A model generated the notes under the pieces. The model searched no databases, was not told the DNA's origin, and worked only from the letters and a program-made list of their open reading frames with translations. The position numbers were made by a program, and so were the translations under genes. From Sediminibacterium sp. FEMGT703S (GTDB lineage: Bacteria; Bacteroidota; Bacteroidia; Chitinophagales; Chitinophagaceae), in assembly GCA_002786355.1 (NCBI GenBank), contig PGCO01000013.1, positions 372,001 to 436,000 of the forward strand: a DNA stretch of 64,000 nucleotides, given 5' to 3'. This document shows, one piece after another, positions 1 to 8,581 of this stretch (the first letter of the stretch is position 1; the number at the start of each line of letters is the position of its first letter).

Positions 1-1
1 T

Positions 2-568
2 TTTAGAAAAATCAATACCCGCTTACAAGGACACCCTACTACACACGAACATTTACCTGGGGTAAGAATTGCTAGTGGCTCATTAGGGCAAGGGTTGAGC
101 GTAGCTGTAGGGGCCGCACTCACCAAGAAATTAAATCAAGACCCTCATTTGGTTTTTTCTTTACATGGTGATGGAGAATTACAAGAAGGACAAATTTGGG
201 AAGCAGTGATGTTTGCTGCTCACAATAAAGTTGACAACTTAATCAGCATAGTTGATTTGAACGGACAACAAATAGACGGACCTACCAGCAAAGTATTGTC
301 TTTAGGCAATTTGCGCAGTAAGTTTGAAGCTTTTGATTGGACTGTGCTCGATATGGATGGAAATGATATGGATAGCGTGGTGGCTGTTTTAGACAAAGCC
401 AAGTCAATGACCGGAAATGGCAAGCCCATATGTATCTTAATGAAAACAGAAATGGGTAAGGGAGTAGATTTTATGGAAGGTAGCCACGAGTGGCATGGTA
501 TTGCTCCAAGTGACGACCAATTAGCAAAAGCCTTAGCTCAGTTGCCTGAAACATTGGGCGATTATTAG
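2..568 (+). CDS. Transketolase, N-terminal subunit (5' truncated by window edge)
   Basis: The reading frame is already open at base 2, so the start lies outside the window. The visible part carries the thiamine-diphosphate-binding half of transketolase: a HEHLPGVRIASGSLGQGL stretch, GHGDGELQEGQ-like metal/ThDP loop (here LHGDGELQEGQIWEA) and the conserved DLNGQQIDG segment. It transfers two-carbon ketol units between sugar phosphates in the non-oxidative pentose phosphate pathway. The protein stops after the ThDP domain, which fits the split N/C-subunit form rather than the full-length enzyme of about 650 residues. The partner C-terminal subunit gene is not downstream here; the next gene is convergent. 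The ATG/TTG-like codon at 95 is internal and is not the true start. Confidence 0.9.
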   Translation, partial: FRKINTRLQGHPTTHEHLPGVRIASGSLGQGLSVAVGAALTKKLNQDPHLVFSLHGDGELQEGQIWEAVMFAAHNKVDNLISIVDLNGQQIDGPTSKVLSLGNLRSKFEAFDWTVLDMDGNDMDSVVAVLDKAKSMTGNGKPICILMKTEMGKGVDFMEGSHEWHGIAPSDDQLAKALAQLPETLGDY

Positions 569-599
569 AATATTATTAGTCGGGTTTTACCCATTTTAT

Positions 600-1805
600 T
601 TAGGTGCGCAGCTCAAAAGGTTGCGCACTTGTTTTTTGTGCAGTAACCCAAGCTGCAGTAAAGGAAATAGCAGTAACAGTCAATAGAACCAATATAAAGT
701 CTAATGGCAATGTTTTTACTGGATAATAATCTATAATAAACGTGGAGCCTCCTAATTTTATCAAGTGAAATTTTTCTTGTACCCAGCATATTCCTCCTCC
801 CAGAAGAATACCAGCGCCCGCTCCAATTGCAGCAAGCAGCAATCCTTCTAACAAAAAGATAGTTCGAATTCTATTACCGGAGGCGCCCAAAGCACGCAAT
901 ACCGCAATGTCTTTTTGTTTTTCTAAAACCAACATACTCAATGCTCCAATCATATTGAACGCGGCCACTACTAGAATTAAAGAAAGTATGCCATATATAA
1001 CCCATTTTTCTAATTGCATAACCGAATACAAAGCTGCATTCTGCTGGTACCGAGTTTGTATTTGAACTTGATCACCCAAAATTGTTTGTAATTGCTTTAC
1101 TAAGTTGTTATTGCCCTCTTTCGCATTAACTTCTATAGAGCTGTATTCATTAGCTTTCAAGCCTAACATGTACTGCACGAATGCTAAGTTGGTAAACGCA
1201 TATTTATTGTCAAATTCTTGTTGTACAATAAAAGCGCCTGATGGGATAACAGAAAAAGAATTCAACCCATCGCCCGTCAATAAATTTCCATTTCGATTAG
1301 GAAAATATAATGTAGCTGCTTCTAATACTTTCTCGGTATTAATACCAGCGGCGTTTTCAATCCCACCACCCATAACGATTCCAGGGATATTGGCATTGCC
1401 CAATTCAAAACTTCCTCTTCGGATATATTTTTGAATAGGGTTAACCTGAGTATAATTTTCCTCTACCCCTTTAATGGTAACAATTGTTTGATAGGCACCC
1501 GTCAAAAGTGCTTTTTCTTCTGCAATAAAACTAAAAGCTTTAATATCTTTAATGGCTTTAAGTTGTTTTGATTGAACAGGGCTGATTTCAATGGTTTTCC
1601 CTTTTAGAGGAACCACTTTATAGGCAGGATAAAAATCTCCATACAATCCTTTCACCAAGTCTTCAAAACCATTGAACACACTAAGGATAATTATTAAAGA
1701 TGCCGTACCAACAGCTATAGCAGTGATGGCAATCCATGCAATAATATTTATTGCATTGGTTGTTTTCTTAGAGCGAAAATAGCGCCAGGCAAATAGCAGG
1801 TTCAT
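600..1805 (-). CDS. LolC/LolE-like ABC transporter permease (FtsX/MacB family)
   Basis: A 401-residue inner-membrane protein with the LolC/E layout: one membrane segment near residues 20-45, a periplasmic MacB-type core domain of about 200 residues, then three membrane segments near residues 265-290, 315-345 and 370-395. The EKQKDIAVLRALGAS segment after the second membrane span is the coupling region typical of the FtsX family. LolC/E proteins lift lipoproteins from the inner membrane for delivery to the outer membrane; assignment to that substrate is from family knowledge only, as no LolD ATPase is adjacent. Its ATG overlaps the rbfA stop by four bases (ATGA), so the two are translationally coupled. 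Convergent with the transketolase gene, 31 bases apart. Confidence 0.8.
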   Translation of the reverse strand: MNLLFAWRYFRSKKTTNAINIIAWIAITAIAVGTASLIIILSVFNGFEDLVKGLYGDFYPAYKVVPLKGKTIEISPVQSKQLKAIKDIKAFSFIAEEKALLTGAYQTIVTIKGVEENYTQVNPIQKYIRRGSFELGNANIPGIVMGGGIENAAGINTEKVLEAATLYFPNRNGNLLTGDGLNSFSVIPSGAFIVQQEFDNKYAFTNLAFVQYMLGLKANEYSSIEVNAKEGNNNLVKQLQTILGDQVQIQTRYQQNAALYSVMQLEKWVIYGILSLILVVAAFNMIGALSMLVLEKQKDIAVLRALGASGNRIRTIFLLEGLLLAAIGAGAGILLGGGICWVQEKFHLIKLGGSTFIIDYYPVKTLPLDFILVLLTVTAISFTAAWVTAQKTSAQPFELRT

Positions 1806-2161
1806 TCGCCTTTTTCATTAATTTTCTTAAATACCTCTTCCATTTTGAAAACATAATCCAGCGTATCGTCGTTGTAAAAATGAATTACAGGGATTCTTCT
1901 AAGTTGATGCTTCATTTTATCAGCTAACTCTTTTTTAATTTCCCATGCTTTAGATTCAATTTTTTTCATCACTGCAACTGGGTCTTTTACTTGAAACAAA
2001 CTCAGGTAAACCCTTGCTTCTAACAAGTCTGGTGTCACTTTAACACTAGCTATAGAGACCATTCCACCATCAATCATAGAAAGGTTTAATCTTCTGAATA
2101 TATCGTTGAATTGTTCCTGTAATGCGCCGGCTACCTGCCGCTGTCTTTTTCCTTCCTCCAT
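1802..2161 (-). CDS. rbfA: 30S ribosome-binding factor A
   Basis: A 119-residue RbfA, a KH-like protein that binds the 30S subunit and helps late 16S rRNA maturation and cold adaptation. Recognisable parts are the N-terminal EGKRQRQVAGALQEQ helix, the DLLEARVYLSLF strand and the basic RRIPVIHFYND strand close to the C-terminus, all typical of the family. I chose the ATG at 2161 (MEEGKRQRQ) because relatives start there; an in-frame ATG at 2212 would add 17 residues without family support. First gene of a two-gene unit with the LolC/E-like permease and divergent from the ABC exporter, with only 61 bases between the two starts. Confidence 0.9.
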   Translation of the reverse strand: MEEGKRQRQVAGALQEQFNDIFRRLNLSMIDGGMVSIASVKVTPDLLEARVYLSLFQVKDPVAVMKKIESKAWEIKKELADKMKHQLRRIPVIHFYNDDTLDYVFKMEEVFKKINEKGE

Positions 2162-2222
2162 AATATCAAGGTTTATGGGTGTAAAATTAGTTACTTTGCC
2201 TTGTTTCACCATTTATTCCTGT

Positions 2223-4052
2223 ATGAAGCGTTTTGAGCGAATCTTATTTTACCTGCGTAGTCAACAAAAAAACATCGTATTATACGTTGTTTTCAACCTG
2301 TTGTCCATCTTGTTTTCATTGGTGTCTTTGGCGATGCTATCGCCCATATTGAAGCTGCTGTTTACTGATAAAAAAGAGGTCATTGCTAAACCTGCTATGT
2401 CCTTTTCATTAGAAGGACTACAAAACGCCACCGAATACTTTAGGTATTATTTTAATGAATTGATTTCGCAGGAAGGCGCTATTTACGCTTTAGGCACTGC
2501 TTGTATCATCATCATCATTGCCATTTTCTTTAAAAATTTGTTCACCTATTTGTCTTTTCGAGTGCTGGCACCTATGCGTAATTATGTGATGACCAAATTA
2601 AGATCTGACTTATATGCAAAGATTTTGGAATTGCCAATTGGCTTTTTTACGGAGCAAAAGAAAGGAGATATTATCAGTAGGATGAGCAATGATGCCAACG
2701 AGATTGAATGGAGTGTGATGAGTACTCTAGAGGGCTTGATTAGAGACCCTTTAAATATCTTAATCATTTTGGGAGTCCTAATTTATATTAGTCCGGTACT
2801 ATCTGTATTTCTTTTGGTGCTCTTGCCAATTACCGGTTTTTTAATTGGTCGAATCAGTCGTTCACTAAAAAAACAATCTACCGCTTCTGCCGAAGAGCTG
2901 GGTACTTTGATGAGTATTTTAGATGAAACCTTGGGTGGATTAAGGGTAATTAAAGCATTCAATGCAGAAAAAATTCTTAGAAGTCGTTTCTTCAGTACCA
3001 ATAATAACCTGAACCATATTCGCAATAAAATGAATTTTAGAAAAGACTTGGCCTCACCCATGTCTGAGTTCATGGGTGTAATGGTGTTAAGTTGTATTTT
3101 ATGGTTCGGCGGAAGATTGGTTTTAGGTCATGAAGCAGGATTAAAGGGAGACAGTTTTGTCAATTATATTCTCATATTTACCCAAATCATCAATCCTGCA
3201 AAATCCTTATCCACTGCATTTTACAATGCACAAAGAGGTAGTGCAGCCATACAGCGTATAGAAGAAATTTTGCAAGCACCTGTAACCGTTACAGACTTGC
3301 CAAACGCCAAAAACTTGACCCAGTTTGAACATTCCATAGAATTTAAAAATGTTGGCTTCTCTTACAACGACACGCCCATTTTAAAAAATATCAACCTCAC
3401 TATTCAAAAAGGTAAAACGATTGCCTTGGTGGGTTCATCAGGAGCAGGTAAAAGTAGCTTGGCCGACTTGGTTCCAAGATTTCATGATGTAACCAGTGGT
3501 GAGATCTTAATTGATGGGATAAATATCAAATCATATACTTTACACAGCATTAGGAGTATGATGGGTATTGTAACCCAAGAGCCTATTTTATTTAATGATA
3601 CCATTGCTGGCAATATTGCATTAGGGATTGATAATGTAAATGATCAAGCTATTGAACATGCAGCCAAAGTGGCCAATGCCTTGGATTTTATACATAAAAA
3701 AGAAGAAGGTTTTCAAACGAATATTGGAGACCGTGGTGGAAAATTGAGTGGAGGAGAAAGACAAAGAGTTACTATAGCAAGAGCCGTTTTAAAAAATCCA
3801 CCCATCCTTATTTTAGATGAAGCTACTTCCTCATTAGATACAGAAAGTGAAAGACTGGTACAAGACGCCATTAATAATATGATGCAAAACAGAACATCTA
3901 TTGTGATTGCACATAGACTTAGTACTATTAGACATGCCGATGAAATTATCGTTTTACAAAAAGGAGAAATTGCAGAACGAGGAACCCATGACGACTTGTT
4001 GGCTAAAGGCGGTATCTATAGAAAGTTAGTAGACATGCAAGAAGTCAAATAA
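2223..4052 (+). CDS. MsbA-like ABC exporter, fused permease and ATPase
   Basis: A 609-residue half-transporter. Residues 1-330 form a six-helix exporter membrane domain; residues 360-600 form the ATPase with Walker A GSSGAGKSS near residue 402, signature LSGGERQR near 507, Walker B ILILDEATSSLD near 527 and the H-loop IAHRLST near 560. All catalytic residues are present. Family members export lipid A core, other lipids or drugs as homodimers; the substrate cannot be read from sequence. The start is ATG at 2223 (MKRFERILFYLRSQ); the longer open frame beginning at 2106 overlaps rbfA and has no family likeness. Monocistronic by position: divergent rbfA upstream and a convergent gene downstream. 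Confidence 0.87.
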   Translation: MKRFERILFYLRSQQKNIVLYVVFNLLSILFSLVSLAMLSPILKLLFTDKKEVIAKPAMSFSLEGLQNATEYFRYYFNELISQEGAIYALGTACIIIIIAIFFKNLFTYLSFRVLAPMRNYVMTKLRSDLYAKILELPIGFFTEQKKGDIISRMSNDANEIEWSVMSTLEGLIRDPLNILIILGVLIYISPVLSVFLLVLLPITGFLIGRISRSLKKQSTASAEELGTLMSILDETLGGLRVIKAFNAEKILRSRFFSTNNNLNHIRNKMNFRKDLASPMSEFMGVMVLSCILWFGGRLVLGHEAGLKGDSFVNYILIFTQIINPAKSLSTAFYNAQRGSAAIQRIEEILQAPVTVTDLPNAKNLTQFEHSIEFKNVGFSYNDTPILKNINLTIQKGKTIALVGSSGAGKSSLADLVPRFHDVTSGEILIDGINIKSYTLHSIRSMMGIVTQEPILFNDTIAGNIALGIDNVNDQAIEHAAKVANALDFIHKKEEGFQTNIGDRGGKLSGGERQRVTIARAVLKNPPILILDEATSSLDTESERLVQDAINNMMQNRTSIVIAHRLSTIRHADEIIVLQKGEIAERGTHDDLLAKGGIYRKLVDMQEVK

Positions 4053-4074
4053 AAAACCCCGATTAAAATCGGGG
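4051..4074 (-). terminator. Intrinsic terminator of the ileS-dksA unit
   Basis: An 8-base perfect inverted repeat (CCCCGATT / AATCGGGG, arms 4057-4064 and 4067-4074) is followed, on the minus strand, by six T residues. The orientation fits termination of the minus-strand gene ending at 4115. On the plus strand the hairpin has no T tract, so it is weaker for the exporter. Confidence 0.7.
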
Positions 4075-4114
4075 CTTAATGATTATTTGAATACAAATCA
4101 ATTCAGGTTTTTAC

Positions 4115-5092
4115 TTAATCTTGATTAGGCTTAACCAATCCTAATTTAGCTTCAAGGCTTAATGTAGCATGGGGTACTGCGCGCAATCTCGCTTTGTCAA
4201 TTAAACGACCGGTAACTCTGCAGATACCATAGGTTTTATTTTCAATACGCATGATCGCTTTTTCTAAGTGATCAATATAAGTAATTTGGCGACTAGCCAT
4301 TTGACTTAATTGCTCTTTTTCCATGCTCATGGTTCCATCTTCCATGGTCATGTAACGCGCATCGTCATTATCTCCGCCCATTTCGTCTTTACGAGTAATT
4401 AAACCCTGTAAGTACGCTAGTTCTTTTTTAGCTGCTTCCAGTTTTTTATTAATCAGCTCTCTAAACTCTGTTAAATCAGTATCATTGTATTTAACCAATG
4501 GACCCTGAGGTTTAGGGGCTTCTACTCTTTTTTCTAATGGGGTATAGCCTGGGCTATAGGTAACACTCGACTTCGTAATGATCTTAGGTACTTTCACGTC
4601 TTTTATAGGACCTGGCACTTTTTTTACTGGTTTTACAGGAGGTGCAGGTGGAGCTTTAACCACTGGTTTTGCAGGAGCAGCTGGTTTTGCAGGCGCTGGT
4701 GCTGGTGCAACAGGCTTTGCAGCAACTGGCGGCGCTTTCACTGCAGGCTTAGCAGGAGTTGGAGCAGGCTTTGCGGCTGGTTTTGCAGGGGCTTTGGCCG
4801 CTGGTTTAGCTGCAGGCTTTGCAGGTGCAACTGGTTTGGCAGGTGCTTTGGCTGCTGGTTTTGCAGGAGCTTTTGCAGCAGGTTTTGCTGGTGCTTTCGC
4901 AGCTGGCTTTGCAGGAGCTTTTGCTGGTGCTTTTGTAGCAGGTTTTGCTGGTGCTTTCGCAGCAGGCTTTGCAGGAGCTTTTGCAGCAGGCTTAGCTGGT
5001 GCCTTCACAGCAGGTTTTGCTGCAGCTTTGGCTGGAGCCGCCTTTACAGCTTTTTTGGGAGTTGCTTTGGGGGCTGGTTTTTTTGTAGCCAT
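4115..5092 (-). CDS. DksA/TraR-family protein with histone-H1-like Lys/Ala/Pro-rich N-terminal tail
   Basis: A 325-residue protein in two parts. Residues 1 to about 175 are almost only Ala, Lys and Pro in repeats of PAKPAAK type, like a histone H1 tail. Residues about 200-325 are a DksA/TraR domain: a long coiled coil (EFRELINKKLEAAKKEL...), an acidic GGDNDDARYM tip and the segment YGICRVTGRLIDKARL then VPHATLSLEAK. In classical DksA the last region holds four zinc cysteines; here only one is left, a state common in Bacteroidota homologues. DksA proteins bind the RNA polymerase secondary channel and act with ppGpp; the basic tail suggests DNA or RNA contact (inference). Starts five bases after the ileS stop, so the two are surely co-transcribed. 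Confidence 0.82.
   Translation of the reverse strand: MATKKPAPKATPKKAVKAAPAKAAAKPAVKAPAKPAAKAPAKPAAKAPAKPATKAPAKAPAKPAAKAPAKPAAKAPAKPAAKAPAKPVAPAKPAAKPAAKAPAKPAAKPAPTPAKPAVKAPPVAAKPVAPAPAPAKPAAPAKPVVKAPPAPPVKPVKKVPGPIKDVKVPKIITKSSVTYSPGYTPLEKRVEAPKPQGPLVKYNDTDLTEFRELINKKLEAAKKELAYLQGLITRKDEMGGDNDDARYMTMEDGTMSMEKEQLSQMASRQITYIDHLEKAIMRIENKTYGICRVTGRLIDKARLRAVPHATLSLEAKLGLVKPNQD
4640..5085 (-). repeat. Degenerate tandem coding repeat for PAKPAAK units
   Basis: The region encodes repeated units of Ala-Pro-Ala-Lys-Pro with small variations (AAK, ATK, VAP). At DNA level units of roughly 21-24 bases recur with silent third-base changes, which makes unit gain or loss by slippage likely. It lies wholly within the tail of the DksA-like gene. 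A long open frame on the plus strand (4578-5222) is a by-product of this composition. Confidence 0.85.
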
Positions 5093-5097
5093 AGGTC

Positions 5098-8000
5098 TTA
5101 TCCTTTTTTGTTTACAACCACGGTTAATGCAATGTCATTTACTTCTATTGGTGTTCCAGACACAAGATCTGGTACCCATTCAATGGCATCTGCCAATATT
5201 TCGCGGCAAATATAGTCGTTAAATTTAACAATAGAAGGCATTAGGGGGGTGCCTTCTGGTAACTCTACGAATATACGGTCTGTTAAATCAAATCCCGATT
5301 CTTTTCTAATATTTTGTATACGATTGACGAATTCTCTTGCGTCCCCCTCCTGTTTTAACGCTTCGGATAGGGTAATATCTAACGCAACCGTCATTTTTCC
5401 CTTTGAAGCCACACTCCATCCAGGTATATCTTCAGCAGTTATTTCTACATCAACCAACTCGATCATAAATTGACCAGCTGAAAGAGATAGCTCAATTGAA
5501 CCAGCACCCTCTAATGCAGCAATTTGGTCTTGAGAAAACCCTGCAATAACAGAGGCAGCTTCCTTCATAGAAGCACCCAATTTGGCACCCAATGTCTTGA
5601 AGTTGGCTTTGATTTTTTTACTAATAATGCCCTGTGTTGCAGTGATGTATTCCATCTCTTTTACATTCACTTCGGCTTTTATTAAAGCTTCCATTTTTTC
5701 TAGTTGCTCTTTCATTTGAATATCTAGAACAGGAATCATTACTTTTTGTAAAGGCTGACGAACTTTGATATTGACTTTCTTACGCAACGACAATACCAAT
5801 GAACAGGTTTCTTGTGCCAATTGCATGCGTTCCTCTAATAAAGGATCAACCATCGATTCATCGTATACCGGATAATCAGCATGATGAACTGAAGCAACAT
5901 CAAAGCGACTAGTAACCGCATTCAGATTCGCAAAAACAGCATCACTAAAGAATGGAGAAATAGGCGCAATTAAACGAACTACCGTTTCTAAACATTCATA
6001 CAAAGTTTGGTATGCACTAATTTTATCTGTTTCGTATTCACCTTTCCAAAAACGTCTTCTACATAAGCGAACATACCAATTGCTCAATTGAGCATCAACA
6101 AATGTTTCAACGGCACGACCCGCCAATGTAGGCTCAAAGTCGTTCATGTAATTGGTTACTTGTTTGATTAAAGTATTTAAAGAAGATAAAATCCAACGAT
6201 CAATTTCAGGTCTTTGTTCTAGAGGGATTGGAGCCTCCTTGTAAGCAAAGCCGTCTACATTAGCATAAAGCGTAAAGAATTGGTAGGTGTTATATAAAGT
6301 ACCAAAAAATTTGCGCTGTACTTCTTGAATACCTGCCATATCAAACTTCAGGTTATCCCAAGGAGAGGCATTGGTAATTAAATACCATCTGGTTGCATCT
6401 GCACCATATTGTTCAATGGTTTCAAATGGATTCACGACATTGCCGAGGCGCTTACTCATTTTATTTCCATTCTTGTCTAATACCAATCCATTGCTCACTA
6501 CCGCTTTATAGGCAACACTATCAAATAGCATAACGCCCAATGCATGTAGGGTATAAAACCAGCCGCGGGTTTGATCCACCCCTTCTGCTATAAAATCAGC
6601 AGGGAAAGCTTCTCCTTTATCAATTAAATCTTTGTTTTCAAAAGGATAATGCCATTGCGCATAAGGCATGGCTCCACTATCAAACCAAACATCAATCAAA
6701 TCAGGAACACGGGTCATTGGTTTACCTGATGCACTCACCAAAATAATTTCATCTACAAAAGGCTTATGTAAATCTAAAATACCTCCATGCAAATAATTTT
6801 TATTGATCTCTCCACCCAACACTTCATTGGCCTTGCGAATACCCTCATTCAATTCTGCAATAGAACCAATGCAAACTTCTTCAGACCCATCTTCTGTTCT
6901 CCAAACTGGTAAAGGCGTTCCCCAATAACGGCTCCTACTTAAATTCCAGTCTACCATATTTTCTAACCAGTTACCAAATCTGCCTTCGCCGGTAGATTTG
7001 GGCTTCCAGTTGATGGTTTTATTGAGTTCAACCATTCTATCTTTAACAGCAGTAGTTTTAATAAACCAAGCATCCAAGGGATAGTATAAAATGGGCTTAT
7101 CGGTTCTCCAACAATGCGGATAACTGTGTTCGTATTTTTCTACTTTAAATGCACGATTGGCTTTCTTCAAATGAACGCAGATATCTACGTTTACATCTTC
7201 ATAAGCAGGATCATCTTTATAATTTTTTACAAACCGATTGCTGAATGGACCTAATCCATCAACAAATTTTCCTTCACGGTCTACCATGGTAAGAATACCA
7301 ATATTGAACTTCTTACCTACCTTATAGTCGTCCGCACCAAATGCAGGCGCTGTATGCACAATACCCGTACCATCTTCGGTGGTAACAAAGTCTCCACTAA
7401 TTACACGAAATGGTTTTGCATCTGGAGTAATTGCTAAAATAGCTGCTAAAGAATTGGATTCATAAGGCAATAATTGCTCATACTCCATTCCCTCTATTTC
7501 AGAACCTTTGAAGCTAGCCAAAATAGTCCAAGGCAAGAGCTTGGTTTTCTCGTTAAACTCCTCAAAAGAAGCATTCTCCCCTTCTGGCTTGAAATACTTA
7601 CCCAGTAAAGCTTTGGCCAAAACAACATTCACTGGTAAAAAAGTGTAGGGGTTAAATGTTTTAACCAATACATAGTCAATATTTGGTCCAACAGTTAAGC
7701 CTAAGTTAGAAGGGAGTGTCCATGGCGTAGTAGTCCAAGCCATTAAGAAAACTTCCTTGCTAATCAATACGCTTTGATCAACCCCTGCATACCATTGGCA
7801 ATTATCTAAAGAAGCTTGAGTTGCTTTAAACATGGCAACTGCGGAAGTATCTTTTACATCTTTATAAGTACCTGGTTGATTGAGTTCATGAGAACTTAAT
7901 CCTGTTCCAGCAGCAGGCGAATAAGGTTGAATGCTAACACTCTCGTATAAGAATCCTTTTTTGTAAAGGGTACTTAAAATCCACCAAAGCGTTTCAATAT

Positions 8001-8469
8001 AATTATTTTCAAAAGTTACATAAGGCTTTTCTAAATCTACCCAATAACCCATTTTAGTAGTGATATCATCCCACTCTTTTTTGTAGCGCAATACCGCTTC
8101 GCGACATTTCTGGTTATAATCTTCAATGGAGATTTTTTTTCCAATATCTTCTTTGGTAATACCCAATTCTTTCTCTACACCTAATTCTACTGGCAAACCA
8201 TGGGTATCCCAACCACCTTTTCTTTTTACCTGAAACCCTTGCATGGTTTTATAACGACATACCATGTCTTTCAATGTTCTTGAAATAACGTGATGAATAC
8301 CAGGCATACCATTGGCACTTGGAGGTCCTTCAAAAAACACAAAGGGCTTTTTGCCTTCTCTTAAATCAATACTTTTTTCAAAAGCAGATTCGACCTTCCA
8401 CTTGGCCAAAATTTCTTGCTCTATAGCTGGTAAGTTTAACCCCGAAAACTCTGCATACTTTGCGCTCAT
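5098..8469 (-). CDS. ileS: Isoleucyl-tRNA synthetase
   Basis: A 1123-residue class I synthetase that charges tRNA-Ile. The N-terminal PPSANGMPGIHHV region is the HIGH motif in the form usual for Bacteroidota, GWDTHGLPVE follows it, an editing (CP1) domain with TTPWTLPSN and DGTGIVHTAPAFG lies in the middle, and the NKMSKRLGN segment near residue 668 is the KMSKS loop. The long length and C-terminal extension match the eukaryote-like second type of IleRS, which in other bacteria goes with low mupirocin sensitivity; that trait is an inference here. ATG start at 8469. Followed five bases later by the DksA-like gene; a -7 box lies about 35 bases upstream. Confidence 0.96.
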   Translation of the reverse strand: MSAKYAEFSGLNLPAIEQEILAKWKVESAFEKSIDLREGKKPFVFFEGPPSANGMPGIHHVISRTLKDMVCRYKTMQGFQVKRKGGWDTHGLPVELGVEKELGITKEDIGKKISIEDYNQKCREAVLRYKKEWDDITTKMGYWVDLEKPYVTFENNYIETLWWILSTLYKKGFLYESVSIQPYSPAAGTGLSSHELNQPGTYKDVKDTSAVAMFKATQASLDNCQWYAGVDQSVLISKEVFLMAWTTTPWTLPSNLGLTVGPNIDYVLVKTFNPYTFLPVNVVLAKALLGKYFKPEGENASFEEFNEKTKLLPWTILASFKGSEIEGMEYEQLLPYESNSLAAILAITPDAKPFRVISGDFVTTEDGTGIVHTAPAFGADDYKVGKKFNIGILTMVDREGKFVDGLGPFSNRFVKNYKDDPAYEDVNVDICVHLKKANRAFKVEKYEHSYPHCWRTDKPILYYPLDAWFIKTTAVKDRMVELNKTINWKPKSTGEGRFGNWLENMVDWNLSRSRYWGTPLPVWRTEDGSEEVCIGSIAELNEGIRKANEVLGGEINKNYLHGGILDLHKPFVDEIILVSASGKPMTRVPDLIDVWFDSGAMPYAQWHYPFENKDLIDKGEAFPADFIAEGVDQTRGWFYTLHALGVMLFDSVAYKAVVSNGLVLDKNGNKMSKRLGNVVNPFETIEQYGADATRWYLITNASPWDNLKFDMAGIQEVQRKFFGTLYNTYQFFTLYANVDGFAYKEAPIPLEQRPEIDRWILSSLNTLIKQVTNYMNDFEPTLAGRAVETFVDAQLSNWYVRLCRRRFWKGEYETDKISAYQTLYECLETVVRLIAPISPFFSDAVFANLNAVTSRFDVASVHHADYPVYDESMVDPLLEERMQLAQETCSLVLSLRKKVNIKVRQPLQKVMIPVLDIQMKEQLEKMEALIKAEVNVKEMEYITATQGIISKKIKANFKTLGAKLGASMKEAASVIAGFSQDQIAALEGAGSIELSLSAGQFMIELVDVEITAEDIPGWSVASKGKMTVALDITLSEALKQEGDAREFVNRIQNIRKESGFDLTDRIFVELPEGTPLMPSIVKFNDYICREILADAIEWVPDLVSGTPIEVNDIALTVVVNKKG

Positions 8470-8504
8470 GATATTCTGCGGATAGCTTGTTAAAAAAATT
8501 CGTG

Positions 8505-8512
8505 CAAAGGTA
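8505..8512 (-). promoter_or_regulatory. Putative -7 box for ileS
   Basis: Read on the minus strand this is TACCTTTG, an exact match to the Bacteroidota TAnnTTTG box, about 35 bases ahead of the ileS start. No convincing TTTG at -33 is seen. Confidence 0.4.
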
Positions 8513-8570
8513 CGGATACTAACACGAATAAAAATTGCTGTCTCTGGCTTTCATAATGGGTATCTAGGGG

Positions 8571-8578
8571 TATATTTG
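8571..8578 (+). promoter_or_regulatory. Putative -7 box abutting the hydroxyacid dehydrogenase start
   Basis: TATATTTG matches TAnnTTTG and ends three bases before the ATG at 8582. If used, the transcript would begin at or inside the start codon region, that is, be leaderless. No -33 element is clear, so this may be chance. Confidence 0.35.
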
Positions 8579-8581
8579 AGT

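Noticed and set aside
568..600. Terminator between the convergent transketolase and LolC/E-like genes
   Set aside because: GGGT-TTT-ACCC is present near 582-592, but the stem is only four bases and the T tract poor.
2106..2222. Earlier start for the MsbA-like exporter
   Set aside because: The extra residues are antisense to rbfA and give a Cys-rich stretch without family support; ATG 2223 gives the expected N-terminus.
4578..5222. A 214-codon Gly/Ala-rich open frame on the plus strand
   Set aside because: It is the antisense of the Lys/Ala/Pro repeat of the DksA-like gene and runs into the ileS gene. It has no likeness to a known protein and no promoter.
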